From NCBI GenBank assembly GCA_025174535.1, contig JALBUN010000012.1, positions 868,001 to 932,000 on the forward strand: DNA of 64,000 bases, read 5' to 3'. Source of the DNA: Cantharellus purpuraceus (lineage: Eukaryota; Basidiomycota; Agaricomycetes; Cantharellales; Hydnaceae). Below the pieces are notes generated by a model that was not told the origin of the DNA, searched no databases, and saw nothing but the letters and a program-made list of their open reading frames with translations. Positions 45,880 through 57,300 of this stretch are shown here, piece after piece (within the stretch, counting starts at the first letter, position 1; every line of letters starts with the position of its first letter). The position numbers were made by a program, and so were the translations under genes.

Positions 45880-48800
45880 CTAGAACTTCCAGTCATCCTC
45901 CACTTCCATAGCCCACGGGACTGCCAAACCATTCACCGGTCAGTTTCATCTGCGAGTGCATCGCGAGAGCCACACGTACATTTGGCAAGCAGCGTCTTGC
46001 TAAAGATCTTCTCGATCGGCACATTGTGTGTCTTGCACCACGCAGCTGTGATTCTGCGCTCCGCAACCATATCAGCTTGGGGTACCATATACACAAATAA
46101 GCTTTCCACAAACCTAGGATCTAAATAATTGATTTTACTGAATATCATCATAAGCGTCACCGCCGCAACAGGTATTCAAACAACCATACGCACCTCGTGC
46201 CCAAGCTCACCTCCTTCCCCTCTTCGCGATCCACCATCTGCAGCCTGAAGTTCTTGATCCTGTCGTCTAATTTTTGGATCATTTCCTGCACCTTCTCTAC
46301 TGTTCTCCCTTTCTTCGGCGTTATCTCATCTAGTTCCCTTTCCTGCTCTAGCCTCTTGTATTCGGCTTTGATCTCCTTGATGCGCTCCTGCAGTACCTTG
46401 TCCCCTTGCGCCTTCTTACCGTCCGCCTCGAGTTTCTCATTCTCTTTGGCAAATTTCTTCTCTGCCTTCTCCATCTCCTTTTTCTGACACTCTTCCTCAT
46501 ACTTTTCTATCCACTCGTCATCTATATCCGACTCGTTTGCCCAGGCTGCCTTCTTTTTCAGCTTCTTGTCTAGCGAGAACATTTCATGTCGGAGCTTTCT
46601 TCGTTGGTATTTCAGTGTCCGTAACTGTTCAAAGCTCAGCCTCCTCGTTCGAAACACATGAGAAGCACAAGCCTTATCGTTCATTTTTTCCATAGATCCC
46701 GCGTGACCCTTGGGGACGGCACGCTGATGGTTACAAAGGATTGCCACCATGCGGTTCGCCTTGTTGTATGCATTCAATAGTTCCTGCTGGTTTGATGTAT
46801 TCGGCATGTTGTTATCCAGCTGGTCTTGGAACGTGATTGACGCATTGTATGTACGAAACACCTTGGCGGTCAGGCCCTTCATGTAAGATGCCAGGTGTTT
46901 GTTGAGACCTCCGGTCTGAAGCACATCTCAGCAGGTATCGTAGAGTGAAAGTAGTGGTCTCACAGTAACACGGTCAAACAATGCGTCCTCGTCAGTCTTG
47001 CCGTCGCCCTTGAAGATGCGGATGTTTTTGAAGATTTGGTCTTCAACCTCGACCGTGTTATAATACCTAATCGAATCCTTGCCCAGAAAATCGAAAACGA
47101 GCTTGTTTGGCGGTTGCAGTGTGACGTGCTCGCATCGTAACGAGCAACAGCCGACCGTATCCGCCTCATCCTCGCCTTTTTCGTTTCCTGCACGCAAAGC
47201 AAGTCTGTCTATAAAGTACATCGCCGTTGCACGTTGCCTGTCGGCCGAAAGCTTCGACTTAAGATCTGCACTGTAGTCCGCCCGAATTTCATCGACGTGT
47301 TTCTAATGTGGTAGGCGCTTCAATGAAATACGTTACATCGTCAGGAAAGATACTACCTTGAGCTCACGCGCCTTCTCAAACTTCTGCATGTCGCTCTGTC
47401 CCTTGAGCGAGCTCCCCGCAGCGAGGAAAACATACTTGAATTGACCATTGACGTTTTCTTTCCAGTTCGCGAGCCACGTGACAGTGTCATCGTGAACAAT
47501 TGCCTTCCACTTGCCAGGCACGTTTGGTTGGGGAATAGGAATACCTTTGCCAATATTGATCGTGATATCCTCGGGTGTGACGCGTAGCTGCCACTGCCAT
47601 CAGCATCGACTTGCACTAAGTAGTAAGTGATAGTGAACACCTTCAATGCACCCTTCTTCGGATGGTCCCCCCGCCCCCGGAATAGCCCAGGTGGTTCAAT
47701 CCTGAAATTACCAATTTTCTCTTTGCGGCCATCAAGTAAACATGTCTTGAATGGCCCCTCCAAGGCCTCTTTCTCAGCCTTGACTGCTTTCTTTTCTGCT
47801 GCGGTCATCGCTTTTCGCTTTGTCTTCTCAGCCTCGAAATAGTTAAACATGGGTGTGAAGTCGCAATCCTCAAAGCGAGTAATCATTGTGCCGTCTCTCT
47901 GAAAAAGTGGCAAAGTTGGTCGGTGGCGTGAGCGGCATAGCATATTGCCCTCACCGGTGGGTAATCCTTAAGAACAAGTTTGAAATCGTCAAAAAAGTTC
48001 TTTCTAAAAGTCGCGTTTTCGGCGTGTTCAGTGCCTAACATGGCGCCATAAAATCCTGCCACTTCCTCTGACTCGGGAGCTAAATCTACAGGTTTACCTG
48101 AAGGGGATAATGAGATTGCGCCCTCAGTAAGTAGATAATACGCACCTTCATAAAACAGTTTAACATCCTTGGGTAATGGTTGGTATGGTGGAGGGAATAA
48201 CACGCCATTGTGCTCCAGTGTCTTCCATTTGACAGAACCATCACCCTCAACGTCTGGTGGGGCATCCCACCAGCGGAAAATCTCTTCCTCTTCTTCTGTC
48301 TTCTTCCTGGTCGCATTTCCAACACCATCTTCATCTTTAGTCTTCTTCAGGGATCCTTTGCCTCTACCTTTGCCTTTTCCTTCAGCCTGTTTTTCAGACG
48401 TACTATCCTCCACCATCTCGATGTCCAGGTCACTTTTTGACTTGATCTTGGGCTTCACCTTTCCTTTTCCATTGACAACCTTGGGATTGACCTTCTTTGG
48501 AGTAGCTAATGGCGTGTCGTCTTCGCTGAAGGCATTATCGTCATCTTTCTTCTCAATTTTTGCCTTCTTCTTGACAGGTTTTTTTCGCTTGGGCTTGCGT
48601 TTGGAGTTCTTCTCGCCAAAGGAGCTGTCAGAAGGTTCGCTATCGTCGTCAAGTATGGCATTGCTAGCACGACCATTCGCCCTGCGTCGGTTTCCATTGA
48701 CAGAGGCCATGGACTCCTTGGCAGCGTGTATGCCAGACATGGGAACGGCCGTGCCCTTGCTTTGCTTTGGGGGCGACGCGAGAGGGATATCATCCTCCGA

Positions 48801-49132
48801 CTCAGATGAAGTAAAGGCTGCCTTGCGCTTAAGAGAGGACTGAGCTGAAGAGACCCTCTTTGCCCGCGACTGAAATTGACGGGCAAAGCGAGAGATATAG
48901 TGCGATGGCAATCGAAAAGGAGAATTTGGCCACGATAGATAAATGGAGATTTTGATGTGGAGGAAGGAATGTAGCATCAACGAGCAGAGAATGTGAACAA
49001 GAGGATGCGTGAGAGAAGAGACTAACGCACTAGAGGTGCCTCGTCTTCGTCGACGCTCATCGCTGCGGCGTGTGAATCGGCTGCCACAGAGTGGCCAAGT
49101 GGTCTATCATCCTCAGAGCCAGAGGTAGACAT
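45880..49132 (-). CDS. TOP1: DNA topoisomerase I (type IB)
   Basis: Type IB topoisomerase relaxes supercoils through a 3'-phosphotyrosine intermediate. Start at 49132 ([20 protein letters not shown]). A long Lys/Asp/Ser-rich N-terminal domain (about 250 residues, [20 protein letters not shown]) carries nuclear signals. The core has [149 protein letters not shown] and [16 protein letters not shown] coiled-coil linker follows. The catalytic Tyr lies in SKINYLDPR (Tyr codon 46125-46127). The end EVEDDWKF is restored by a last intron whose removal yields [17 protein letters not shown] at 45880; the unspliced frames read through. All catalytic blocks are present. Confidence 0.95.
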
Positions 49133-49359
49133 GGCACGGAAGTACAAGAGAGAGGATCAAGAGATGCAAAGAGGAAGTCGCTTGGATTTTATATCTGATG
49201 AAGAATGCCAGCGGCGTGTTCTCCACGCCACGTACAAGGTAACTCAAGCCTACCCTAAATCAACACGTGACCTTCTTTTCATTGTCCTTGTCACCTCGTC
49301 GCACTCTCGTGAGTATACTCCCCTTTCCTTCCTATCATATCGCTCACAACCTTCAGAAA

Positions 49360-49551
49360 ATGCCATCACTTTATCGCGACCCGTGGGCCAAACGCGAGGC
49401 CTGGCGCAAACACCCTGTCTTCTCAAACCGCGCCATGTTCCGGAACCTTTTTCCCGGCTTTGGCACAGCTGTCGTCGCATTTACCGCGTACGTCTTGTAC
49501 GACAACCTTTATCGTCGTACACACAACCCCGACAAGCATCATTCAATGTGA
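49360..49551 (+). CDS. NDUFB3: Complex I B12 subunit (NDUFB3-like)
   Basis: A small accessory subunit of NADH:ubiquinone oxidoreductase in the inner mitochondrial membrane. The 63-residue frame starts MPSLYRDPWAKREAWRKHPV and continues FSNRAMFRNLFPGFGTAVVA with a transmembrane helix ending in AYVLYDNLY. The motif R-D-P-W-A-x-R-E-A-W-R-x-H-P-x-F is diagnostic of B12. The ATG at 49360 is chosen because homologues begin at this point; the longer upstream frame from 49267 has no equivalent in the family. Divergent from TOP1 (about 227 bp between ATGs). Confidence 0.88.
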   Translation: MPSLYRDPWAKREAWRKHPVFSNRAMFRNLFPGFGTAVVAFTAYVLYDNLYRRTHNPDKHHSM

Positions 49552-49580
49552 ACAGTATCATGTATATGACTGGATGGGGG

Positions 49581-51364
49581 CTATGGATGCGTATCAGCGG
49601 ATTTGTTGAACCCGGAAAAATACTTTTCTCGAAAATCCTTGTGTGCAGGCACATGTTCAGGTTCAACTTCCTCGTTTCGAACGCGCAAGTCTGGTGGACC
49701 CCTGTCTAGCTGTTCCGTCTTCACTATGGTGATAAGCTGCAAGGAGCTTAGTACACAAACGCGCACGTTAATAAACTCACCCACCCGTCTCCCCCAAGCG
49801 CCAAAGTTTTCCAACGAATTTGATATTACCACCATACCTTCCAGTTGCGGAATGTCTACCTCAGCATACTCTTCGTTGACCGTAGGCAAGAAGAAAACCA
49901 ATCGTCCTTGAGGCTTAAGTAGGTATCGCGCTAGTAGTAATAAATCAAATGCCAGCGTAGAAAGCTCGTATGGATGTGTTGGCGGAACATAAGTCGATGG
50001 GCTACAAATGTACAGTAAGTAGATCACGCAACGCCAGAGGCGGTAGACATAGCCGCCTACTCTTTCATCGCTGTGACATAATCTCGCATTGGAACTCCTT
50101 GTTTTCTTCCAAGACGTTTTGCACCTGCCCGGACCCCGTATGGCGGATCTGTAACGATAGCATCAAAAATTTCACCGCACCGCCATGGGTTCCGAGTAAT
50201 ATCGAAGGTAAACAAATCAAATATTCGCTGGGCGAATCCGTATTGTGCAGCTGACCGAAGGATGCCCGGGGAATGTTCTGAAGACCAAGTTTACATTGCC
50301 ATGATAAACGAATATCTGCCCTGACCTTTTCCGCGCATTTGACGCCCATCAATATCTGAGCCAACGACACAGGCACCAAATTCGGCTACAGTCTACTAAT
50401 ATACTGTCAGCTGCAGAAGCATATAGCCCACGGAATTATTCGTACATGGAGCATGCTGCCAGTCCCTGCGAAAGGGTCATATACAAGTTTTCCAGGAGCA
50501 GACTTATCCATGATCAACAATGAAACTGACTATACCACACCACACTTACTAAGGTCTGGTTCGCCATCAAGAGGGACATCTCAGCATCCATAGATGTGTT
50601 TCCGTAGTACGCCCGCTTTTTCACGTCGTATTTTTTGATGAGAGACCTTGCCGTTCCTTTGGCTATCTATCAAGCGTGAATCGACAACAATGTGCTAATA
50701 AAGTGATAAAGCGGCGTAGAGACATACCAACCTCCCGAACCATACGCATATGAAGTCACCGTCACCGTCACCGTCGTACTTGGGTCGTAAGGAGGATTTG
50801 CCCTTCGAGCTATCTAATATGATCACTCTTGAGCCTGAAAGTTTATGGGATCGAAAACGGGGGCGCACACTCCTCGAAGCACCACAGCTCGAGGTCCGGT
50901 CGTGCGAGGCTTATGGGACCTTCCAAAGCCATATATGAGAAGCCCTCTACGACCTCCCGCTGGCGCGCCTTTGGGACGCTCTGGTTGTACCCAGTCACCA
51001 TAAACTTCCACGAACTGCTTTTATACGGCGCCCATAGGTGCGGCCGGGTCTGGTTGAGTGCGTGAAGATCGGGATATGATGAGCCTGATGCGTAGAATTC
51101 ATGTACAGATCTGTGAACAATCAATGTCAAAGGGTGTTGATAATCTTAGGAATATAAAACCACGGACTTGATGAGGATACATCGTTGAGCAAGAAGATGC
51201 CCATGCTCCTCTCGCAGAACTTCTATAATCATGAAAGGGCGCGTGACGTCGGGATTGGGTGGTAAGACAACGTCAAAACCATAGGTTTGCGCAACAGAGA
51301 GCAACTCAGAGATACGGAAATCTGGATGCGCTTGCGCAAATTGAATCAGTAATCTGCGAGGCAT
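49581..51364 (-). CDS. TRM11: tRNA (guanine10-N2)-methyltransferase catalytic subunit Trm11
   Basis: Trm11 with Trm112 methylates G10 of tRNAs. Start at 51364 (MPRRLLIQFAQAHPDFRISE, then LLSVAQTYGFDVVL), the THUMP-containing N-terminus. Further exons give the Rossmann methyltransferase domain with FDPFAGTGSML-like sequence near 50450-50510 and the catalytic motif DPPYGVRAGAKRLGRK (50103-50149 region). C-terminal exons give YELSTLAFDLLLLARYLLKP, QGRLVFFLPTVNEEYAEVDI, LITIVKTEQL and the end KYFSGFNKSADTHP at 49581. Several short introns interrupt it. The D-P-P-Y catalytic motif is intact. Confidence 0.92.
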
Positions 51365-51539
51365 TTGGGATGCTTATTTGGGATGCTTGTTTAGTCGATA
51401 GACACCAGTCGCAAGTCACATCGGACTTGAAAGTGATCTCTCAAGCAAAACTATGTGGCGAGTTCTGTCTAGCTCTGCATTATAAATTCTACCCTCAAAG
51501 CTTAAAGCTTAAAGCCTCGCTTTATCGAGAGATGACATT
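51365..51539. promoter_or_regulatory. 175-bp head-to-head spacer TRM11 / SWS1
   Basis: A short divergent spacer that must hold both promoters. It has a direct repeat TTGGGATGCT at 51365 and TTGGGATGCTTG at 51378, and a tandem AGCTTAAAGCTTAAAGC at 51499-51515. No TATA element is clear. Confidence 0.4.
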
Positions 51540-52172
51540 ATGCCCCACCCAGATTTACAGCAACTCATTGAATCAACTGTCACCTCCATGAATGGCGGCA
51601 GTGGTCAGCGTGCGTCAATTAAAGCACATCATCCTTGCTAACGAAAGCACTAATGCCCCGCCACAGCTTCAGACGAGACGCTCCAAGCTTTGCAGTTCCT
51701 CTTTCCCGAGAGCCTTATTCTTGCTGCCTTTGATCTTATAGACCGAGGTAGAGGTTTGTGCGAGGTGGACCTTGCTACTCTCGCTCGTAAGCCTCACAAA
51801 TCAGACAGTGTTTAAATACGAGACGCCGTGGGGTCGTGCCTTTTTCGAGGTTTTTGGCTCCAAAGGACGCTACCCAGTTTCTGTGGATTTACCTGCTCCG
51901 GTGTCCACATTTTGCGGCTGTCCGGCATTTGCTTATAGCGTACTGCTTTCGAATAACCAGGCAATGGTGAGCTCATAAAGACACGCCAATAAATTTGTGG
52001 ACTAAGCCCATGGCTTGGTAAGTGCAAGCACGTACTTGCGGTACAGATTGCCCAGAGGTTGGGCAAGTGTGTCGAACGTATAGTGACTCAGGATGAACTT
52101 GTTGCCATAATTTGTCAAGATGTGGACTGTGACCAGGACCCCTATGTGGCCAGTCTGGCCCATGGTGACTAA
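51540..52172 (+). CDS. SWS1: SWIM zinc-finger protein, Sws1/ZSWIM7-like
   Basis: Sws1-type SWIM proteins form the Shu complex with Rad51 paralogues and promote homologous recombination. Four exons, 51540-51603, 51667-51747, 51809-51966 and 52023-52172, give 150 residues, the size expected for this family. The SWIM motif CxCx(n)CxH is assembled across the last intron: Cys84-Gly-Cys86, then NNQAM-Cys102-Lys-His104 (CGCPAFAYSVLLSNNQAM, CKHVLAVQIAQRLGK). The preceding region FKYETPWGRAFFEVFGSKGR contains the basic/aromatic strand typical of the fold. The gene ends 141 bp before the LTR of a retrotransposon. Phases are exact in all four exons. Confidence 0.88.
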
Positions 52173-52313
52173 ATAACTTGTCTGGGTTGCATATGTGAGT
52201 CTTTGGATGCAGGTACACTTTGTCACTGTGTGTATAACCATTCCTTCAGATGTATTTGTTGGGCAATGTGATATACAGTGTGGTTTCTTTCTAAGTTAAG
52301 TTCTACATGTGTA
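52173..52313. terminator. 3' flank of SWS1 up to the LTR
   Basis: 141 bp containing the expected polyadenylation region of SWS1. The LTR begins at 52314 with TGTTACGCAC. Direct evidence is limited to position. Confidence 0.3.
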
Positions 52314-52842
52314 TGTTACGCACTAGGTCCAATTGGGGGTTGGAGATTGGGTCAGAGGTTGGGTTGGAGTCGGAGAAGGAGTCGGGGTATGTTGTGGGGG
52401 TCAGAACAGACTTGGCTTCAGCTTATGTGCTGCACCCTCACTAATACCAGTGTCCGAGATTTCAGAGACAGAGTATGACTTAGATAGTTTGGATCAGACT
52501 TAGGAACTAGGCATGATTCGATATTCAAACTGGGGAATGAAGTCCCCAGTTGGACAACTTAAATACATATTTGAAATCTAATAATAATTACTCCAGTGAT
52601 GGGTCTCCGAGGCTGACGGCCTTACATGAGTATGTCTGATTCCGACGGGGACAGATGTCCAGGTTCCTATGGTGATGCTGATGCATCAATTGGAACTGGA
52701 GACAGATGGGCAAGATCGGTGGTGACAATTAGACAGATAATTGGAGACGTGATGGCTTCCAAATGGAGTATAGGTTTCATGTGCATGGGGATCTGAGTGG
52801 ATCAGATGGGGATCTGGGCATTAATGAATGTAGTCATAATAC
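52314..52842 (-). repeat. 3' LTR of retrotransposon copy 1
   Basis: Matches 58438-58933 along its length, e.g. identical CATGATTCGATATTCAAACT and GGGAATGAAGTCCCCAGTTG blocks. It ends ATAATA where the other LTR has ATAACA. It carries a partial local duplication of GGGATCTG..GATCAGATGG. Right-hand boundary inferred from loss of similarity. Confidence 0.85.
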
Positions 52843-53671
52843 TGCAGCACAACTCCAGAAACAATTTAATGTTTGTACTTTGGTTACAATCCTTTGTATT
52901 GGTCAATGCAAACTGTATGCAGAAAAGTAATACATTTCTTAGCAGCAAGAAATGAATAAGACTTCCAGAGTCTAGAGTTCATAGATGCTTAGGGGTCCAG
53001 ATATTCTGAAAAGAGGGGAATGCACTTAGAGGCTAAAGGAAGTAGGTGGATGAATCCAACCATCCAACCAGTGACACTCTGAAGCAGGTAACAGTGATGT
53101 GTGAAGTAGTCTAGCAACTGCTTCACATGAGTTCAAGATCCTAATGCTATGCAAAGGCAGTACACACTAGTAACTTAAACAAGAGCACTAATGGCAGGAC
53201 TATTGACAGACAATCTCACCCTGTGTTAAGTGCTGAAAACTCGGAGTTTAAAGGAGTAGCTGGTGTTCGGATACTAGTGAGGAAGGGGATGGGACTTTAC
53301 TGTTCCAGTTCAACCGGAGACAGATGGGGACAAATAACTATTGAGTCGGATCGAGTGGACTTGGCTTCAACTTATGTGTTGCGCCCCCTTGAATTGTCGG
53401 TCCAATATTTTGGAGTTTGGAGTACGGAGTTGGATCAAAGATCTGGAGTTCGACTTGTCAAGAAGATACTTGTCAAGAAGCTAGTAACCAAGAAGCTGAT
53501 GGGGAATCTTAGTTGATATACGAACTACTGTAACATACAAGAAGTAGCCTGTATAAGTATGTAGAGAATTGAATGGTAAAACTAAAAGCGATAAGACAAT
53601 AAGACTAATATGGAATACAACATGGAAAGGAGTTTGGAGTTTGGACTCATGTCTGAACTAATACTAAACAA
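52843..53671 (-). other. 3' non-coding part of element copy 1
   Basis: Between the pol stop and the 3' LTR. No clear polypurine tract lies next to the LTR. Around 53340-53400 the sequence GGACTTGGCTTCAACTTATG resembles an internal stretch of the LTR (GACTTGGCTTCAGCTTATG), suggesting a fragment of an older LTR or a partial duplication. Open frames here are short. Confidence 0.5.
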
Positions 53672-56600
53672 TTAGAAAGTATAACAGTTGTTGTAACCCA
53701 TAAGAAGGAGACTACTAATGAGGAGAACAATAGCGGGGTCTGGAGTTGATGGAGGTGGAGTTGATGGAGGTGGAGTTGATGGAGGTGGAGTTGATGGAGG
53801 TGGAGTTGATGGAGGTGGAGTTGATGGAGGTGGAGTTGATGGAGGTGGAGTTGACGGAGGTGGAGATGGAATCTGGAGATCGGAACTCGGTGTTACAGGA
53901 TGTAACAGCATTGATATATGGAAGACCAGATGAACTGCTTGGAAGTGGTCCAGGAGGCAGAGGGTGAAGGACTTGCTGCCTGCGTGAGCAATGACCTCAT
54001 AAGGACCTAAGTATTTCTCAGAGAGTTTCTTTGATGGGTGGGTGGTCCGGAAGTGTTTGGCCTTAATGAATACTTTGTCTCCGATTTGCAGGTCTGGAGC
54101 CGGAATGCGGCATCGGTCTGCGGAGACTTGATATTGTTTCTGGGCATTGGAGATGGTTTCTTGGAGATGTTGGTGTAGTTGATTGAGGTCGGTTACAAAT
54201 TGGCGGGCTTTGGTGGAGGCAAGTTCTTTTTCAGGGTGGATGGAGATATTTGGATGATAGCCTTTGTTAGCAAAGAATGGAGAGACGCCAGTAGTCGCAT
54301 TCGGAGCGTTGTTGTAGGCAAACTCTGCTATCGGAAGTAGATCAGCCCAGTTGTCTTGTTGATAGTTACAATAGACTCAGAGATATTGTTCCAGGGACTG
54401 ATTCATTCGTTCCGTTTGTCCATCTCCTTCCGGATGGTATCCAGAGGTGAAGTGAAGTTTCATGTCGAGAGCCTTTCCTAGTGTGCGGAAGAAGGAGGAC
54501 ACGAACTCCGAGCCCTGATTGGATGTGACATGCGATGGGACTCCATGTTTAGAGAATACGTGGAGAACAAACAATTTAGCTAGTGAGGTGGAGGTGATGG
54601 TGTCATGCGTCAGAATGAATAGTGGCTGTTTAGTGAACCTGTCGACAATCACGAGTATAGTGTCGTATCCGAGCAATGGGGAGTTTCTATGAAATCCATG
54701 GAGATGGAGTTCCATGGTTGCTCCAGGACTGGAAGTTGCTTAAGTGTTCCGTAGGGTTTGTGCCTTTGCAATTTTGAGCGCATACACGTGCAGGAGTTAC
54801 AGTAGTGTTGAATGTATTCTCGCATTTTAGGCCATACGTAGTAGTCCCGTTGGATTAATCCTTGTGTGCAATTTTGCCTGAAGTGGCCTGAGATCAGGTG
54901 ATCATGGTAATACTGCAAAACTTGGAGTCAGAGACCATTGGCATTGGGGATGTATATCTGGTCGTTGTGTCGGAGGTGTCCTTCAGGGTCAAGTGACCAT
55001 TTCAGATCGGAAGGGTTGTCCAAGTGTTTAACTGCAACAGGATTGGATCAGAGTGATGAGCAGATGTTGGAGCGGAGTTGGTCAATGTCCATAATGGTGA
55101 CAGCTCGGAGGGTGGCAGTCATGAGGGTGGATGCTCATAGGGACAATGTCAGCTGCTCATTAGTAAACACAGGACAAAAGTTGTGTGGGTTTACAGTGGC
55201 ATAGTTGCTACTCCCTTCTTTAGGGTAGATGTCCCAGTGTCTAGTTAATGCGTTGGGCTTTGCTCCAAGTTGACCAGGATGAAAACGGATAACGAGATTG
55301 AACTGAGATAGGTATTCGGACCATTGGACTTGTCTCTGGGTGAGTAGTTTCGTTGTGGAGAAGTATTCCAAGTTTTTGTGGTCAGTTATGATATCCACCA
55401 GATCGGAGGGGCCTTCAAGGTAGTGTCTCCATATCCAGAAGGCTTCATATATGGCAAGGAGCTCTTTGTCATGGACATCATAGTTCAGTTCAGGGGGTGT
55501 AAATGTATGCGAGTGAAAAGCGATTGGATGGACTTGTCCGTCGTCTGGAGAGATGATGGACAGGATTGCAGCAAGTGCATAGTTGGAGACATCGGTCTCT
55601 AATAGGATAGGAACATCTGGAACCCAATGAGTCAGTATCGGAGCAGAAGTAAAGGCCTTTTTCAAGGTCTCAAAGCTCTGTCTACATTCATCAGTGAAAT
55701 TCCATTGGATACCCTTCCTAGTAAGTCAGGTGAGCGGAACAGTGATATTGGAGTAGCCGTAAATGAAGCGGCGGTAGAAGTTGGCGAACCCCAGGAAGGA
55801 CTGTACGTCTTTGACTTTCCGGAGTTCCAGCCATTCCTGTATGGCTTTGATTTTGTCATTGGACATTGTCAGTCCTGCCAGGGAGAGGATATAGCCTAGA
55901 TACTTGACTGAGTCGGAGTGGAATTTGCATTTGTCAGTGATGTGTCCAATGTTCTTCTTCGTTATCTGAATATACCAAAATGTCGTCTAAGTAAACAAGG
56001 ATGATCACATCAAGGAGGTCGGCGAAGGTATCATTCATGAACCTCTGGAAGGTGGCCAGAGCATTGGTTAGTCCGAAGGGCATGACACACCATTCGAAAG
56101 ATCCATATCGTGTGCAGAAAGTCATTTTCCATTTGTCGCCTTCTCGGATGTGGACTAGATGGTAGGCATGTCAGAGATCTATTTTGGAATAGATCTTAGC
56201 CTTTTGAGGACTCTCGAGTAGGTCTGTGGTGCAGGGTATTGGGTATTGGGTATTGGTCTTTCTTGGTGATCTTGTTGAGTCCACAGAAGTCAACACATAG
56301 ACGGAGTGATCTGTCCTTTTTGTGGACAAATAGGACCGGAGCTCCATGGGGAGATAGGGATGGGCAGATGAAGCCTGTGGCCAAGTTCTCGTCTATGAAT
56401 GTTTGGAGAGCCAGTAGCTCTTTTTGGGATAGCGAGTAGATAGGGCCAAGTGGAGGGGTGGAGTTGTCATCCAGTTCAATCTTGAGATTGAATGGTTGGT
56501 GTTCTGCTAGGGAGTCGGCTTTAGACTTGCTGAACACGTTGGCGAACTCATGATACTCCTTAGGAACCATAGATAGGTCCGGTGGAGTTGATCGGGCGGA

Positions 56601-57300
56601 ACAAGCAGTGAGGAATATCGGATCGGAGAGGTGGACCTGGAATGTGTGAGAACCATCCAGTTTGCTTAGTCTGGCAAAGACCATAGCATCCACCATTGAT
56701 ATAAACGGAGGGGTAGATGGAGTATCTATTGGAGTGGAGTCAGTGGAGGCGGAAGATAGTTTCACACCTAAAGTTGCTGGTGATGTCAGGAAAGACACAG
56801 CCTGTACTGGGGAACAGAATGTGATATGGCCCAATGCCCAGTCAATCAATGGATTGTAGCGGGTGAGCCAATTATGTCTGAGAACCACAGAACAGCTGGA
56901 GTCAAGTGGAGTAACATAGAATGTAAGGTTCTGGATTTCTCCAACAGAATTGGATAGACAGATCTATAGCTTGTGAAATAACAGCATTAGTAGTGCCATC
57001 AAATAATTGGAGCGATATCGGAGTTATGGTGTATGTATGGAGTTTATGTAAATTGGAAAAAGAGGAATTGAGGAAATAATGAGTAGAACCAGAGTCAATT
57101 AATGATTGGATAGTGGTATTGGGAATGGAGTTGGAGTAGATGAGGAGGGTAAGGGAGTTGGAGTGGGAAAGAGTGGTTGTGTTCAGGTGGACCTCGTTTG
57201 TCATATGGGGAGTACCAACGCAGCCCTCAGCCCATATGGAGGCTATAGGGCTGCTTACTATTTTTTTGGGTCTGTTGCTTTTGCGTCGGACTTGTCCGTC
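53672..57300 (-). pseudogene. pol of gypsy element copy 1 (broken)
   Basis: Domains in order from high to low coordinates: retropepsin (LIDSGSTHYFLNSS, about 57070); RT N-part ([40 protein letters not shown]); RT core with the catalytic YLDD (55982-55993) in [15 protein letters not shown]; RNase H (LLETDVSNYALAAIL, DKELLAIYEAFWIWRHYLEG); integrase zinc region (HLISGHFRQNC..CNSCTCMRSK) and catalytic core (SMDFIETPHCSD, ILVIVDRFTKQPLFI). Frame is lost several times (near 55660, 55930, 56190, 54700), and stops occur in DL*HAYHLV and QYL*VYCNY. In the integrase the catalytic Asp is replaced by Asn (codon 54518-54520). The C-terminus, where a chromodomain is expected, is replaced by Ser-Thr-Pro-Pro-Pro repeats. 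Confidence 0.88.
53742..53861. repeat. 15-bp minisatellite, 8 units
   Basis: Eight tandem copies of GGAGTTGATGGAGGT, the last with one change (GAC for GAT). On the minus strand it codes STPPP repeats in the pol C-terminus; on the plus strand an artefactual GVDGGG repeat frame. The near-identity of units indicates recent expansion. Confidence 0.95.

Noticed and set aside
48169..48843. 224-codon plus-strand hydrophobic ORF
   Set aside because: Antisense of the Lys/Ser/Asp-rich TOP1 N-terminus; such composition gives Phe/Leu/Ser-rich shadows.
49131..49709. 192-codon plus-strand ORF over the TOP1/B12 promoter
   Set aside because: It spans the divergent promoter and the B12 gene in another frame; B12 frame has clear family motifs.
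53742..53861. Possible CRISPR-like array
   Set aside because: Units are contiguous with no spacers; this is a minisatellite in a eukaryotic genome.
53718..53967. Plus-strand Gly/Asp/Val repeat ORFs over the 15-bp minisatellite
   Set aside because: The repeat keeps all frames open; the minus-strand frame continues from recognisable pol sequence and is the meaningful one.
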